Origin: Brachypodium distachyon | Taxonomy: Eukaryota > Streptophyta > Magnoliopsida > Poales > Poaceae | Direction: 5' to 3' | DNA: 64,000 bases | NCBI RefSeq assembly: GCF_000005505.3 | Contig: NC_016134.3 | Coordinates: forward strand, 18,210,624-18,274,623 | Shown: positions 22,636-33,900 of the stretch, piece after piece | How positions within the stretch are numbered: position 1 is the stretch's first letter | Layout of the letters: each line of letters opens with the position of its first letter | Translations under genes and position numbers: made by a program | Notes under the pieces: generated by a model | The model's input: the letters and a program-made list of their open reading frames with translations, nothing else | The model's database searches: none | Told to the model about the DNA's origin: nothing

Positions 22636-24628
22636 TCAGCAGAATGCCACAGCTCCATGAGGCACAGACGGTGGCACCACCATGTATAGGTTAGACGACT
22701 CCGGCAACTCCGGCGAAGGCGGGACACCGAAGCTGCTCCCAAACAGCATCTGCTCCTTGAGCTTGTCCAGCGCTTCTCGCATCCAGTCGTACCGAGAGAG
22801 ACTGTACGCCTCCTCGACCGGTACCTGAATCACACACATAAACGCAGGATTCAGTTAAAAGAATTCTAGAAAATGGCTCAAATTCAGCATAGTTTGATAG
22901 TGTCAGAAATTGAAAGCTGTAGGATGAGTTGTGCTCAGGGCTCACCCATCTCCTGCCATGGGTGATCTGCTCAGGCCATGACTCCAGCAGCTCAGTGACC
23001 TGTAGTGCAAACATGAATCCCTTGCAAGCCCCTTCCAGGCCACAGCTGCCCTGCTTGCTCTTGCTCTTGAAGATCCATTCTCCTAGTGGAACCACCTGAA
23101 TATATCCATGTCATATCTTCAGTTGTTAGTAATCTTTATCCATGTCCAATGTTTTGCCTAATAGGTTTGGTAATTATCAGTCACCTGATCTTTTTTAACA
23201 CCCAACAACTTGAAGCACAAGTACACCTTTCCTTGACCACATCGACACCAGAAATTCAATATTGATGGCCCATTTGTATGCCACCTCATGGAGTTCGTGT
23301 GAAAGAGATGTATCTAATATTCTTAGATTAATTCAAAACTAGCATGGCAGTAGTTGTGCAGCTTAGGACTTGTCGGCTAACTACCAAACCAAGGATTGGT
23401 GTATTTGTTGTTGCCACTTGAGGCAAGAAAATGACAAGATTCGGTATGCCCATGATGCATGCGCAGGTTTTTGGCAATTATTTTTAGTTTTGTGCGAAAC
23501 ATTTTATTTCTTCTCATTATCAAGTTACTGCATGTAAAAATAAAACAGCTCCTTGCAATATACCAAACCACTATAAAAACCACCATTTCCTTGCCAATAA
23601 CTGTTTTTCTCTTCAAAAAGAGGGTGTTTCTTCGGCCTCTACATCCATCTATGCACACTGACTGCCTTTTCTAATGTTACCGGCCACTTAACATGGAACA
23701 TCTTCTACCCATCACATCCAAAAGGACACATTGCTGCCATGATAGACAGACCCACAATACACATGTTTTCATTTTCATTAATATATTACTAGTATATTTT
23801 ATCCTGAACAATTTGCTCTGAAACCCTGATAAACTAGTACTCCTAATATTTTATATGCCACGTAACTAGGAGAGAGAAAGAGATATCAGATATATGTATA
23901 GAGAGAGCAGGCACCTACGTTTATATTGCCCTTGACGCCGGCTTCCTCGAAGGCCTCCCTGCACGCAGCTTCGTCGACGCTCTCGTCGTCTTCCCATCCA
24001 CCCTGCAAAGACCAGACCAGCCACGTCATGACCTTGTCACCAAGAGCTTTTCCATGGCAGTTTCTTCGAACTTCTATAGGCAATTATATGCTGTTTTAAT
24101 TTATTCGACCTCCACGTGGTTCAAAGCTGCGTACTTTTGCGTATAATCACTTGCTCACCTTTGGGAAGATGAGATCACTTCGCTTTGGCGTCGAGATCAT
24201 GAGCACTTGCAGCCTGTCCAGCACATGATCATCCTTCAGGCAGCTGCTCTCTTCGTCTTCCTTGAGCATGTAAGGGATGCATCTGCTCAAGGAAGGGAAA
24301 TTAGTAAAGGATTTAAGATGATAGATAACCAGCTGGCTATATATACAGCGAAACTATGATCCATGTGACAAGTTAAATCATGTATGTAAATCCAATCTAA
24401 ATCCCAAATACAGTGCATCATTGAGAGCCATTTGATTTGACATCGAATTTGTGCTGAAACCTAGTATATGAGTTCTTCTAAATACATTAGCATGTGATTT
24501 CATGTGACTATGCATGCCAGTGATGTGGATATCTGGTATGAGTGTTAAGCATACATAACATACCCTGAGACAAGGCGGTAACAGCCCTCGTACCGCTGCC
24601 GGTGGCGACCCTGCCTGGCGCAAGCCAT
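22636..24628 (-). CDS. Nudix hydrolase (plant NUDT12/13/16 type)
   Basis: Five exons (24628-24564, 24282-24159, 24002-23919, 23095-22946, 22824-22636) give 203 residues, all with GT-AG borders and correct phase. Nudix enzymes cleave nucleoside diphosphates linked to another group, using Mg2+ or Mn2+. The full signature GX5EX7REUXEEXGU is present at residues 64-86 (GGWEDDESV...REAFEEAGV) with G64, E70, R78, E79, E82, E83 and G85. Exon 2 carries RLQVLMISTPKRSDLIFPK, and exon 4 carries PLGEWIFKSKS, GACKGFMFALQV and WPEQITHGRRW. This pattern matches Arabidopsis NUDT12/13/16 (NUDT13 is an Ap6A-type hydrolase), but the substrate here is not provable. The start MACARQGRHRQRYE fits the family's short N-terminus. 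The last 40 residues are variable. Confidence 0.93.
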
Positions 24629-26165
24629 GGTCTCCACGGCCACCGTCTCCGCTGCCGATGAGGATGCCATCTTTTCTTTGCTGGAAAAGAATGTATTCCT
24701 TATCTCAACAAGAACCTATGAGCACAATTACACTTCTAAGTCAAAGCCTGACGACCTGAGCTTCTACACACATGCAAGCTGCTTAACGCCATCAGCTAAA
24801 GACATATAAATAGAGTGAATTGTGAGCTCTCACCTCAAGCAGAGATATCCAAGAGCAACTCCAACTCATAACACACCAGCAAGCAATTGGTATTCTTCCG
24901 GCCTGATGTCACAAGCTTCTCCCAGCTGCATGCCACTGGCATCAAGAATCTCTTGCTTTGCATTAGTCCACTGGTTCTAGTGCAATTAAAGGCTACCTAG
25001 TTCTAGATTTGGGAGATGTGTGGCTGCGCCCAATTCGATTGGATATTACGTAATGAGAACCCAATGCTCTCAGAATCAAATCTCCTTATCTAGTTTACCT
25101 AGCTAGTAGCCTTGGAATTTTTTCCAATGGAGATAAGGGGGATTCTTGCTTCCTGTGATTGTTGGAGCTATTTATAAGGAGAGGACAAGAGGTTTCTGTA
25201 TAATATGTATTAGGCTCCTTGAGATTTCTTATAAGTCGGAGTGAATCCTTAGATGGCTTTCTCCCTCGTCTGGTCAATGGGCTGGTTGCCTTTCTTCTTG
25301 TGTCAACCAAACCATGTTTTGTAGGAGACCGCCAATATGGACGAAGGATTAGCTTCGTCGTATGTGTTGGCCTTGGATGCATATATAGAGTTCTTCAAAT
25401 TTTTTTTGCGGTAAAAGAGTTCTTATAGTTAAATGAATTGAATAATTCTTTTTGTGAGCACTGAGTACAATGCATATATGAAGATACAAAAACGCACACT
25501 ACAACGAATGCACACATATACAATGCCTACTAAGGACCGGAGTTGTGCAGTTTCGAGATCAATAAAATCACACCAGCTGTATCTTGCTATCCATGGGCTA
25601 TTTTTTCAGAAGAAAAAAAATCTTGCTATCAATGGGTAACACGTTGTCGACCATGCAAATAATAATTTGCCTTGATTGTCTTGCTGAGAATCTTGTTCTC
25701 CGGTGAATTAATAGATTGAAAATATACTTCTGGTCCATTATGTCGATTGTACAACTGGCGCTGGCGTTGTCTTATTGAATCATATTCTTCTTGCGGGTTG
25801 ATACTTGACAAGCCACAGTTAGCTTCATGAGTTTGCAGCACTCAGAAGCCAGAACACACATGTACCTGTTTGGACTACTACTAGATCAGAAGTTCAGAAA
25901 GATTAAAACACATAGTCGACATGCAAGTTAGCCATCAAAGAGTCATTTCATAAGAAAACAGAGGTCTACAGTTGATTTTTCTTGAGTAACCTTTTCGTAT
26001 TCATGCATCTTTATGGCGCTAGCTAGCTAGTAGTTATTGGTAAAATGGAAGCTACTCAACACCTTCCTCCTGCCCCATATTGCAACCAAAGCCTTCGACA
26101 TAGTTCAGAATTGGTGACGAGTTCAGCTAGAGGCACGAATGAACTTTGGACAGCACAGAAGAATA
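24629..26165. other. Upstream flank of the Nudix gene, no gene recognised
   Basis: Mixed AT-rich DNA. Around 25150 TATTTATAAGGAGAGG resembles a promoter or LTR TATA region, but no gene or LTR ends could be matched to it. Open frames have no recognisable domain. Confidence 0.4.
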
Positions 26166-26636
26166 AAAATCTGCATACTACTACTTCCATGCAGGTGATC
26201 TGGCGAATGGTCCTGCGACACCTACGCTCATGGAAACCTTTCTGTTCAAACGCAAACATATGCTTCGACGGTTGGACGACAAGTCGGTGGAGATCCCAAG
26301 GCTTTGCCTGAGATGAAGAAGAGAAGGACGATCTCGATGCTGACACTCAACGCCTGCCAGGGTATCATGTCGATGCCCCTCCAAGACTCATCCCCGTGAA
26401 GATCAAGCATTTGACGCTACTTTGCTGCTATTTTGTCCAGCTCTCATGCTGAAAGTTGTAATTGCCTGGTTAGAGGCGCTGGAACTACTCGTTGTTTAGC
26501 GATAGCATTAGGGACCTGTGTGGCCGGAAGCTCGTTGGAAAACAAACTGCTGAGACAGATATTTTGTTTTGTTTCGTTCATATGAATGGAATAGGGGCAG
26601 GAGCCCTATCTTTCTAAAAAAAATCTGCATACTACT
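26166..26636 (+). mobile_element. Short retroposed insertion with 17-bp target duplication
   Basis: The sequence AAAATCTGCATACTACT occurs at 26166-26182 and again at 26620-26636. The 437 bp between the copies end with ...CCTATCTTTCTAAAA, a short poly(A)-like tail running into the second copy. The body ends GAATGGAATAGGGGCAGGAGCCC, like 3' ends of grass L1-type LINEs (phrase type recalled, not searched). This is what target-primed reverse transcription leaves. The piece is 5'-truncated and has no protein I can name. Confidence 0.75.
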
Positions 26637-27108
26637 CCGTAGTTTATTTGGATCCTGGAACTGCACAAACCAGTGCTCCACATGAATGCCTTCAGGAAAG
26701 AAATGCTGCCGGAACACCGTCTCAGTCGGGTCTGAAAATGTAGCCAGTAAGGAAGCTGCATTATGAATTAGAAGAAATCGCGAGGGGCAATCGTGAACCG
26801 AGGCGGACCAGCTAGCATCATGGCGAGGCCGGAGACGGCCGGAAGCAATGCAACACAACTGTTTGATGCATACGTCTTCGTCCGATCGATGCGTGTTCGA
26901 CGTCTCTGTTGACCGCGAAAAGGTATCTAGTGCCAACCATGCCTGGAACAGGAACAGGATAGACTTGTTGGGAAATTTCGTGTGTTGGACCAGTTCAACT
27001 GACTACTGACGTGCACCCTCTGAAGGATCTATGAGCCACAACTTTTAATTCCCCCCTTTGGCTCTATGTTGCTCTGGAAAAGGACAGGTCTTTTCATCTT
27101 AATTATTA
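26637..27108. other. No gene recognised
   Basis: The minus-strand frame here (26936 to about 26640) is fairly long, but its translation shows no known domain and it runs across the retroposon insertion. Upstream promoter or splice signals could not be tied to it. I leave it as unannotated intergenic DNA, possibly a decayed gene. Confidence 0.35.
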
Positions 27109-27310
27109 CTGCCTCTGTCTTTTTTTAAAGGGAGCATGTGTTTCAAGATCATCAATTTAATTAACAAAATATGTATTATATTGCATAACAAGTATATATG
27201 GTAGTCAAATAAACTTTTGAATGCTATATTTTTATGTCATATAACTTATATTTTGTTACTTAAATTAATGACGTTGGAACATGTGCATGGCTTAAAAAAG
27301 GGGGTGGAGG
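27109..27310. mobile_element. Stowaway-like MITE, diverged
   Basis: TA-flanked, about 200 bp, with CTGCCTCTGTC at the left and GGGGGTGGAGG at the right as imperfect inverted repeats. Internal phrases such as TGTTTCAAGATCATCAATTT and AACAAAATATGTATTATATT are typical of one grass Stowaway-like family. AT-rich throughout. Confidence 0.6.
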
Positions 27311-28490
27311 TAGTATAGAGATCTTCGAAAAAGACAATATTGGACAAAAATTGTTGCAGGTACGTATCTGGACGTGGACAACCGGGGATGATAGCTATTT
27401 GATAACCCTAACAATTCTGTATATTTTCAGTGGTAGACGACGTACCGTTCGATAGAAAAGTATCGGTGATGACTTCACGATCTCAAAACTTCACGATTCC
27501 GGTCTTCTGTAGATGTTGTGTAAGAGAGAGAGAGAGAGAGTACATGTGTGGTGTGTTTGGATAGGTGCACATACAATATAATTGACATTTCTAAATTAAA
27601 AGAAAAAAATTGAATGGCATCCGTAGTGAGCAAAGCGTGACTACACACTACTACAGACAATAAGGAGAGCACAATTGCTATGACAACAGAAACGCAAGAC
27701 ACTACTACTGCATAGATCCAGTTCTTTATCTCACACAAGTAAAACCATTATATTTGCGTCACAAAACAGGAGAATAGCTTAACTTCATAGCCACCGTCGA
27801 AGCACCCCTCCTCTTTGCTGCTGCCTCTCACTCTCTGCCGCCGGGGTGATCGTCAGCTAGCTGGCAAAGCCCGCGGAAGAAAGCGGCTGCGGGGTCTTCT
27901 TTCGTCTTGGGGTGGTGTTGGCAGCGGTCTCGGTACATATAGGTTGTTGTATGCGCAGATGGCTGTGGCAGTGGTACTTGTGTGGAGGTGCTTGGGGTTG
28001 ACGTTAGTCTCAATGGTGTGCCAGATGACAGACTCCCCTATGGTCGCCCCCTTCGGTTTGCATTTTGCCTCCTCATGGTTCTCGGTTGTCTGGCAAAAGC
28101 TCCCGAGCATCCTTGAACTCAGATGAGCCCTAGTTTTGTTGGTGGCCATCAGATTTGGTGAGGGGTTCGACGACTGCGGGGTTTGGCTGGTGTTGGATCT
28201 CCGGGGTTGCCACTTTTCTGGCGCCAAGTACCCCTTCGTGGTTGGATGGCCACTTTGCAGGGAAGCAGGTGAAGCAGGCCTTGGGAAAAGCCGCACTCCG
28301 CCTTTGGCTTGGGCTAGCGTTGACGACGCCCGTGGGCAACGTTCAACCTCTTTTAGGTTTCATTGTTATGGCCTTCACTCCTTTTCTCTCCTTGTTATCC
28401 AGCTCTGAGGAAAGATCAGATCCAGTTTGGTTTGAATCGGGCGTTGGCAGTGCTCTCTGTGCGACTTTCCTCCTTGGTGACATCTCCTTA
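27311..28490. other. No gene; includes a GA microsatellite
   Basis: A (GA)n run lies at about 27523-27540. From 27800 to 28490 the plus strand is G+T-rich with open frames in two registers that have no recognisable domains; their character is compositional. I see no complete gene. Confidence 0.4.
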
Positions 28491-28607
28491 GGCCTTGTTC
28501 GGTTGCAACAACCCCTACAGGGATTGAGAGGGATTTTAGGAAAACTGAACTAAGTTTTCATTGTTTTCTGTCAATCCCCACCAGGAAGGACAGAACCGAA
28601 CTGGTCC
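28491..28607. mobile_element. Tourist-like MITE, 117 bp
   Basis: Begins GGCCTTGTTCGGTT and ends AACCGAACTGGTCC, near-inverted copies, with TTA on both sides (28488-28490 and 28608-28610). The TTA duplication marks a PIF/Harbinger-derived MITE. Confidence 0.85.
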
Positions 28608-28745
28608 TTATTGGGCAACTTTTTTATTTTTAATTAATGGATTGAGTCATGTGGATTCGATTAGAAAATGACATTAACTGATCTAATCAAACATTCAAAC
28701 ATGTACGAAGCCAAACGGCTCAAAAACAAGAAGCTATAATGTGTA

Positions 28746-28846
28746 CTCCCTCCGTACCATATTAAGTGGCTCAAAATTTGTCTAATGTATAAAAAAAGAG
28801 TCTAGATACATGTAATATTTAGTCACTTAATATGAGACAGAGGGAG
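28746..28846. mobile_element. Stowaway MITE, 101 bp
   Basis: CTCCCTCCGTACCATATTAAG at the left and its imperfect inverse at the right (CTTAATATGAGACAGAGGGAG), flanked by TA. The ends can pair almost along the full length. Confidence 0.92.
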
Positions 28847-28870
28847 TACCTAGTTGCGTCCACACACTAA

Positions 28871-29229
28871 GGCCTTGTTTGGTGTTACTATATTTTTTTG
28901 TCACTGGTGTTTTGGGTCCCAAAACACTAGTTTAAGAAGTGTTTTAATTTGGTACTCCCTCCGTCCAATAAAAGATGTCTCAAGTTTGTCAAAATTTGGA
29001 TGTATCTAGACATGACTTAGTATATAGATGCATTTAAATTTAGTCAAAGTTGAGACATACTTTGTTGGATGGAGGGAGTACAAAAATGGAATGTTTTGTT
29101 GGGCAAACTAAGGATAACCTCCTTCAAACACTTTCTACCAAACAACCATTTGAAGTTTGTAGTGTTTTTCAATTTGGAACGTATAATACCATAGAAAACA
29201 CCTGAAGAATTCTAATACCAAACAAGGCC
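28871..29229. mobile_element. Tourist-like MITE split by a Stowaway MITE
   Basis: Ends GGCCTTGTTTGGTGTTA and TAATACCAAACAAGGCC are inverted copies, flanked by TAA at 28868-28870 and 29230-29232. A complete Stowaway element sits inside at 28955-29078. Without it, the Tourist element would be about 233 bp. Confidence 0.92.
28955..29078. mobile_element. Stowaway MITE nested in a Tourist-like MITE
   Basis: 124 bp, CTCCCTCCGTCCAATAAAAG at the left, inverse at the right, TA on both sides. It inserted after the surrounding Tourist-like MITE and is therefore the younger of the two. Confidence 0.93.
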
Positions 29230-29232
29230 TAA

Positions 29233-30926
29233 AATGGATAACTCTACGTTTGAATGGCCTTTTGATTGCATGGGTATAGCCGTATACCACCACATGGTAA
29301 AAGAACACGTGACGTTAATTGTACTTTTCTTGACAGAGAAGAAGTGCATAGCAAGTTCCTGCAGCCAAGATTCTTATGCATGGCCGGCCAGCGTACGTGT
29401 CCAAGGAATTGACCTCATCACTAGACTACGTACATATTAAAGTCACTGGAGCTCTTAACTTTCTACACTCGACGTGCAAAGCCAATCTGTTGACTCAAGA
29501 GGAAGAATGTGTGACTAGATGATTGCTCGTAAATGCGTTTTTTCTTTTATACTCAACTTGTACGAGTCTGGTACGGAGTACATCCGTATCCGTACCTCTT
29601 CTCAGATCTCACGGTCGCCCGCCGTACAGAGGAGACGAAGAATTCAGAGCTCGGAGTCAACGCAGAGAAGCTTCCACCGGGGCTTCTCCAGGCACCTTGA
29701 GATCTAGCCAAACCGGCCAATTGCCCGGTTGGGCAAATCCTCAGCGCGTGCAATCATCAAACAGAGCTGAACCTGATGTCGTTCTCCTGCCCTGGCTGGT
29801 CACGTCTCTGAAGCTGACGAGGAATTCAGAGACCCGGTGAGGCACCTACTGAATCTGAATGTTGAATGGAATGGATGGGGACATTCAGTTTGGCTTATGC
29901 TATGGTTATGCTATGGATTATCAGTTTACCATGGTCGATGGGGCAGCCACCAAATCTGGTCAGAAGGGTTTGTGTTTTAGTATTGGTTTAGTCTTTTGGT
30001 ATTGGTTTAGTGTCCAACGTGCCATGTGCTGTCTGACCAAGTTTAGTCTCCATTGACCAGATTTGACCTGTGTCGAATGAACTTGTCTGCTATTCAGAAA
30101 TTACAGTAACCCTTGAAGCATCTATCTAGAGGACGATAGAAAAGAGAAACTAAATTATGTCGTCAAGGACTTGGAAGCACAAAGATGCTATGCCATCAGG
30201 CAAAAGTATCAGGTGAAAACAAGCTTGCGGTGCAAATCTGAAAACTTCACTATCAGATAGACAACCCTGACACGAGGTGGAATGCTATCCAGACACTTAA
30301 CATCATTTTGCGAAAACCCGGAAAACAATGATAACAAAATGCACCAGAAAACACACAAAAAAGCCTACTGCTGAGGATATCATCCGTCGAGGCAAATGGA
30401 ATCTGGGTCCAGCGCCATACCTTTCAGACAAAATTGTTCAGAGCTCAGACATTGACACCACCTGTTACCCTACCCATCAATTCATCAACCATGGACAGCA
30501 AGTGAAAATTTCAGAAGAAAAACACGCGTAGATGTGCTGTAGCACGCTATCAGACCATAGAATTCATATATGTTGTTACCATTTGAGTGCATACAAGTAC
30601 GAACTTAGTACTCCAAACTTCAAATACTGTAAATACAAACCTACTGCATATACACACAAGATAATAATTACAAGTTCACTGCCCTTCTGCGTATCACTAG
30701 TTATTGATCAAGCAGATAATGGGTCTAAATATTAGTACTCTTACTTACAGCCAGGCACCACTAAGTTTAAGTTTAGCACGTGTCCAGAGCTGCAGCTTCA
30801 ACCCTAAACCCTAAACTGACAGCCACATAAAGCCGATTATTATGACAGCGGTAGATCACTAACCCCCTGAGTGCTCATTTGTTACTGTCAGTGGCACACA
30901 GCCATAAAGAGGCCATCATTAGCTTC
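29233..30926. other. Intergenic DNA, no gene recognised
   Basis: No conserved coding signal on either strand. The last few hundred bases probably hold the 3' untranslated region of the zinc-finger gene that ends at 30927. A telomere-like AACCCTAAACCCTAAACTG lies near 30800. Confidence 0.5.
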
Positions 30927-33900
30927 TTAAGACTGTATTCTGTCACGCAGTGAGGGGCAATCCTTCACCCAGTGCCCTACCATGCCACAGTGGTAGCAAG
31001 CGTCTTTCTTAGGGCAGTTCAAGGCCCAATGTCCTTCATCATGGCATCGGTAGCAACCACCTGACCGAGGAGTGATAGTACACTTAGGTGGCACAGGTGA
31101 TCCCTTTGGTGGTTCTAGTTCCGCCATAGCAACTGGTTGGTGCAGCATAATTGCTGATACCCGAGTTGCTACAGGAATGGATGTAGGGCGAGCAGGCACT
31201 GAGTGTTCTCTGGGTACAAGATCATATACAGGGGGTTGATGAGGATTTGATGGTCTAGTTTTGTTGTGGTCTTCCATCATAACAAAATCCCGCCCATTAG
31301 CTTCCTTCTTAACTGGATTGTACCCCAAACGTGCACTCTCCCTTGGATTGTTGTAGCCAGTTAGTGGCGATTCTTCAGCAGCAACGTTGATTAGCTCGCG
31401 GTGAGCGCATGAACCATGTCCCTGCAGAATGAACAAATCCTGACACCTGCTGACCTAGGATATTATGATGGTAAGAGGAAAACCACGTGGACTACATATG
31501 GAAGGCAATCACAGATTTTCTTTTTCTGCTTATTCCGGCGGGGATTTGGATGTACAAGGTATTCAATAGCTTGCTGTTGTTTTACCTAAATCTTCTTTAG
31601 AGAGAGATAGTAGGATGTGGTGAAGTGTAGGAATGCACACATACAAAAGCCCCCGATGAAGAATTGGTGGTGGGTCCATGGCAGCGTATCTTCCATTACC
31701 ATAGTAACAATGTACTCAGAACTGGCTGACGTTAGTGATGGAACGTGCACATGCACAGACAAAAAGGCCACATGAACGATTATTGACCTAAAATGATAAT
31801 TCTAGAATTTCAGCTTTCTGCAAAATCAGGTGCGACAAGAGGCATTTACGAATAACTAGTGGATACACACCTTTCGAAGATTCTTTTTTCACTTGGTCTT
31901 TTGATTTCTGAAGCCAATAAATCAATGAATGTTGAGGTGCAGATATCAGGGGACTGAGATAAGGGAAATATGTATAAGAGTGGCAATTGAGAAGTTCCGT
32001 ACTACTCCGTAGTCAATTTTGTATGTCTTATCTTCCCCAGTAAATCTGTAGGTGTAACCTTCTAGGTTTGCGTTTCTAAATTATGGCAAACTACTGTATA
32101 AACATGGATTCAAATCTCTTTCCAAGGCAAGCAAGGAATAAATATCTCTACTACTCCGTATATCTCTTCTTCTCCTGTCCGGCTGTATGCCTTCTACCCT
32201 ATACCTGGACACCCTTCTGCCCCTCCTAGCTGAACTAGTACAATCAATAAAAGAAACTAGCTACCAAGAGCTAAAACATCTTGTAAATAACAGACCAAGA
32301 TACTATTAATTGATTGTAATCATATGGAAGAATTAAAACATATCAACAGAAATGAAGACAAGAATACTATTGAATAAAAACAGTACCTTTGGTATATGAC
32401 ATACATAGTAGCCTTTGTCTATTCTGCACTTCCCAGCAGTACACATGCAGGTCGGTGGTTCGCAATTGGATCTAGCAACTCGGGGACTAAACTTAACTGG
32501 AGTTGTAGCGACAGCGCCCTGGGGACTAACATTAAATGCAGCAGTAGCACCAGCACCATGGAGGTTAATATTAACCGGATTTGTAGCAGGAACGCCTTGG
32601 GGATGAACATTATCTTGAGATGTAGCACCAGCCCTCTGATTGCTTGGAGTGTTAAATACATGAGAATTGTTGAGTTCAGCATGACTCCAAAAGGCAGGCT
32701 GTGAAGTTAGATTGGGACCATACTCCCCACACCAAACAGTATGCCGGCACTTCTGAAAAGTGAGGTTCAACAAATAAATACTTTGTCAATTTTACATGTA
32801 TGAATTGGAGAAATTATTGAATACAGAAAATGCACTAAATTTTACGAAGTCAGTCAAGAGAGGCTGTGTAACTGATGAATACACCACTCAATTGGTAGAA
32901 GATTAAAACAAAAGAAAATGCCAACCAAATATTTTAAAGCATCTGAAATAAGCTTGAGGAAAAATATACAGACGGTGAGAGTTTGCCTGCACCTTCAGAA
33001 AGGACTATACACATAGAATATGTTGATTATCCTTCACATACTGTCTTGCAGCAAAGATTTTCCAATACCATATCTTTTTGGACCAAAGATCTAACGTGTC
33101 CAGCATGTGCTGTGTGGGTGCGTCCACTTGCACGTGTTTGTGATCCTGGCCACTTGTTAGATCTTCGGTCAAACGTTTGATATCAGAGCAGGGTGCTCGT
33201 GGCGGGGAAGCAAGAAGGGCAGCGGTTAGAGGCCATTGAGGGAGTATGCGTGGTGCTGCGCTGCTATGAGCCCACGAAAACAACTACAAGAGTTGGTCCC
33301 TCATCATGAGGGTGAATATGCAGGCCCAAGGAGCGTGCACAGCTATTGAGGACGACACAGACAATGAGCGGCAAGATAGGATGGCTGTTGCCATCATCCT
33401 TCAAGCGGTTACCGACGAGATGGTCCCCATGCTTGCCATGAAGTACTCAGTGCAGGAGGCATGGAAAGATCAAGACTATGTCTACGGACGGAGAGCGTGT
33501 CCGAGAGGCCTATGGGCATAAGACTGACCTCAAAATTAAGAATTTTGCATGCCATGCTATAAATAGCATATATTAATTGCAAGTTTTTCAGATATCACAC
33601 TATAATAACATTGGATTTCATAAACTGAAAAGGAAAACCTAAAGAATTTATAGAGTAACAAAATTTGACTAGAGTCAGATCACATAAGTTATATGATCAC
33701 ATAACTAGACAACCTTATATTGATGTGTTACTAAATCACCAATACTTTATACTCTACGCCACCTAGATGTCCGAAGTAGAATCTATGCACATGGTTTAGT
33801 AGCTCTCATGATTCATGATGAGCTAATGATTCAGCAAACAGTGCATATGTTTTACTAAACATGGGCCAACCAACTGCCACGAGAGATATTCATTCACTGG

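Noticed and set aside
25095..25430. Solo LTR or promoter around TATTTATAAGGAGAGG
   Set aside because: No matching terminal sequences or target duplication could be found on either side.
26508..26936. Minus-strand frame of 142 residues as a gene
   Set aside because: It runs through the target duplication into the retroposon, so the frame is partly created by the insertion; no domain recognised.
30795..30815. Interstitial telomere repeat
   Set aside because: Only two CCCTAAA-like units; too short to be meaningful.
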